DNA of 5,881 bases from Chloroflexota bacterium. Its GTDB lineage: Bacteria; Chloroflexota; Anaerolineae; B4-G1. This document shows positions 5,806-5,881 of this stretch, piece after piece; the stretch's first letter is position 1, and each line of letters begins with the position of its first letter. The notes beneath the pieces are model-generated. The model worked only from the letters and a program-made list of their open reading frames with translations, made no database searches and had not been told where the DNA came from. A program made the translations under genes and the position numbers. The stretch covers positions 1 through 5,881 of the forward strand of contig DSAR01000320.1 in NCBI GenBank assembly GCA_011046405.1, in the 5' to 3' direction.

Positions 5806-5834
5806 TTGACGAAACGGCGCTTTTCCATTACAAT
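5806..5834 (+). promoter_or_regulatory. Strong sigma-70-type promoter for the next plus-strand gene
   Basis: TTGACG (5806-5811) and TACAAT (5829-5834) are separated by exactly 17 bases, one mismatch from consensus in each box. The promoter starts 13 bases after the synthetase stop codon, so the following gene probably has its own transcription start near 5840-5841. I see no intrinsic terminator between the stop codon and this promoter. Confidence 0.7.
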
Positions 5835-5862
5835 CGCCGCATGTTTGGCTAATTTGGGGACC

Positions 5863-5881
5863 GGAGAGCGCTGTCTAATGT
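5863..5881 (+). other. Possible ribosome-binding site and start of a gene cut by the window edge
   Basis: GGAGAG at 5863-5868 is followed by ATG at 5878-5880, a slightly long spacing. Only one codon lies in the window, so the product is unknown. It follows the promoter at 5806-5834 by a distance that fits a short leader. The start could equally lie beyond the edge. Confidence 0.3.

Noticed and set aside
5793..5830. Intrinsic terminator after the synthetase gene
   Set aside because: No stem with a following T run is visible; the only T run is four bases within the promoter spacer.

Overview
The window looks like a bacterial chromosome segment, most plausibly from a Chloroflexota (Anaerolineae-like) lineage. 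That placement is inference. It rests on the REC-GAF-PAS-histidine kinase layout, a free-standing cyclic-nucleotide-binding protein, the fused ADP-forming acyl-CoA synthetase, the mix of ATG, GTG and TTG starts with strong Shine-Dalgarno sites, and palindromic intergenic repeats. No rRNA or tRNA gene is present to confirm it.

Layout: bases 1-161 hold two perfect tandem copies of a 53-bp repeat, a short spacer and a truncated third copy. Bases 162-3387 hold four minus-strand genes that look like one operon. In transcription order they are a gamma-class carbonic anhydrase-like left-handed beta-helix protein, a single-domain cyclic-nucleotide-binding protein, a 75-residue protein of unknown function, and a 655-residue hybrid sensor kinase (REC-GAF-PAS-HisKA-HATPase). 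The first two genes overlap by 32 bp, the second and third by an ATGA overlap, and the last two are 40 bp apart. The kinase stop codon lies inside the truncated repeat.

Bases 3388-3719 form a 332-bp divergent intergenic region. It has two back-to-back extended -10 promoter candidates and a 110-bp composite palindrome with 15-bp terminal inverted repeats. It also has a separate 19-bp palindrome just upstream of the next gene. Bases 3720-5792 encode, on the plus strand, a full-length single-chain NDP-forming acyl-CoA synthetase of the acetate-CoA ligase (ADP-forming) family. Bases 5793-5881 carry a strong promoter (TTGACG, 17-bp spacer, TACAAT) for a plus-strand gene that begins at or just beyond the window edge.

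The minus-strand genes fit a sensing and signalling cassette: a phosphorelay sensor, a cyclic-nucleotide receptor module and a possible CO2/bicarbonate enzyme. The divergent synthetase would make ATP from acyl-CoA, or activate acids. No direct biochemical link between the two units is visible. The least explained parts are the repeat families: the 53-bp unit that supplies a stop codon, and the MITE- or REP-like 110-bp element in the shared promoter region. No plainly new defence or mobile system is visible.
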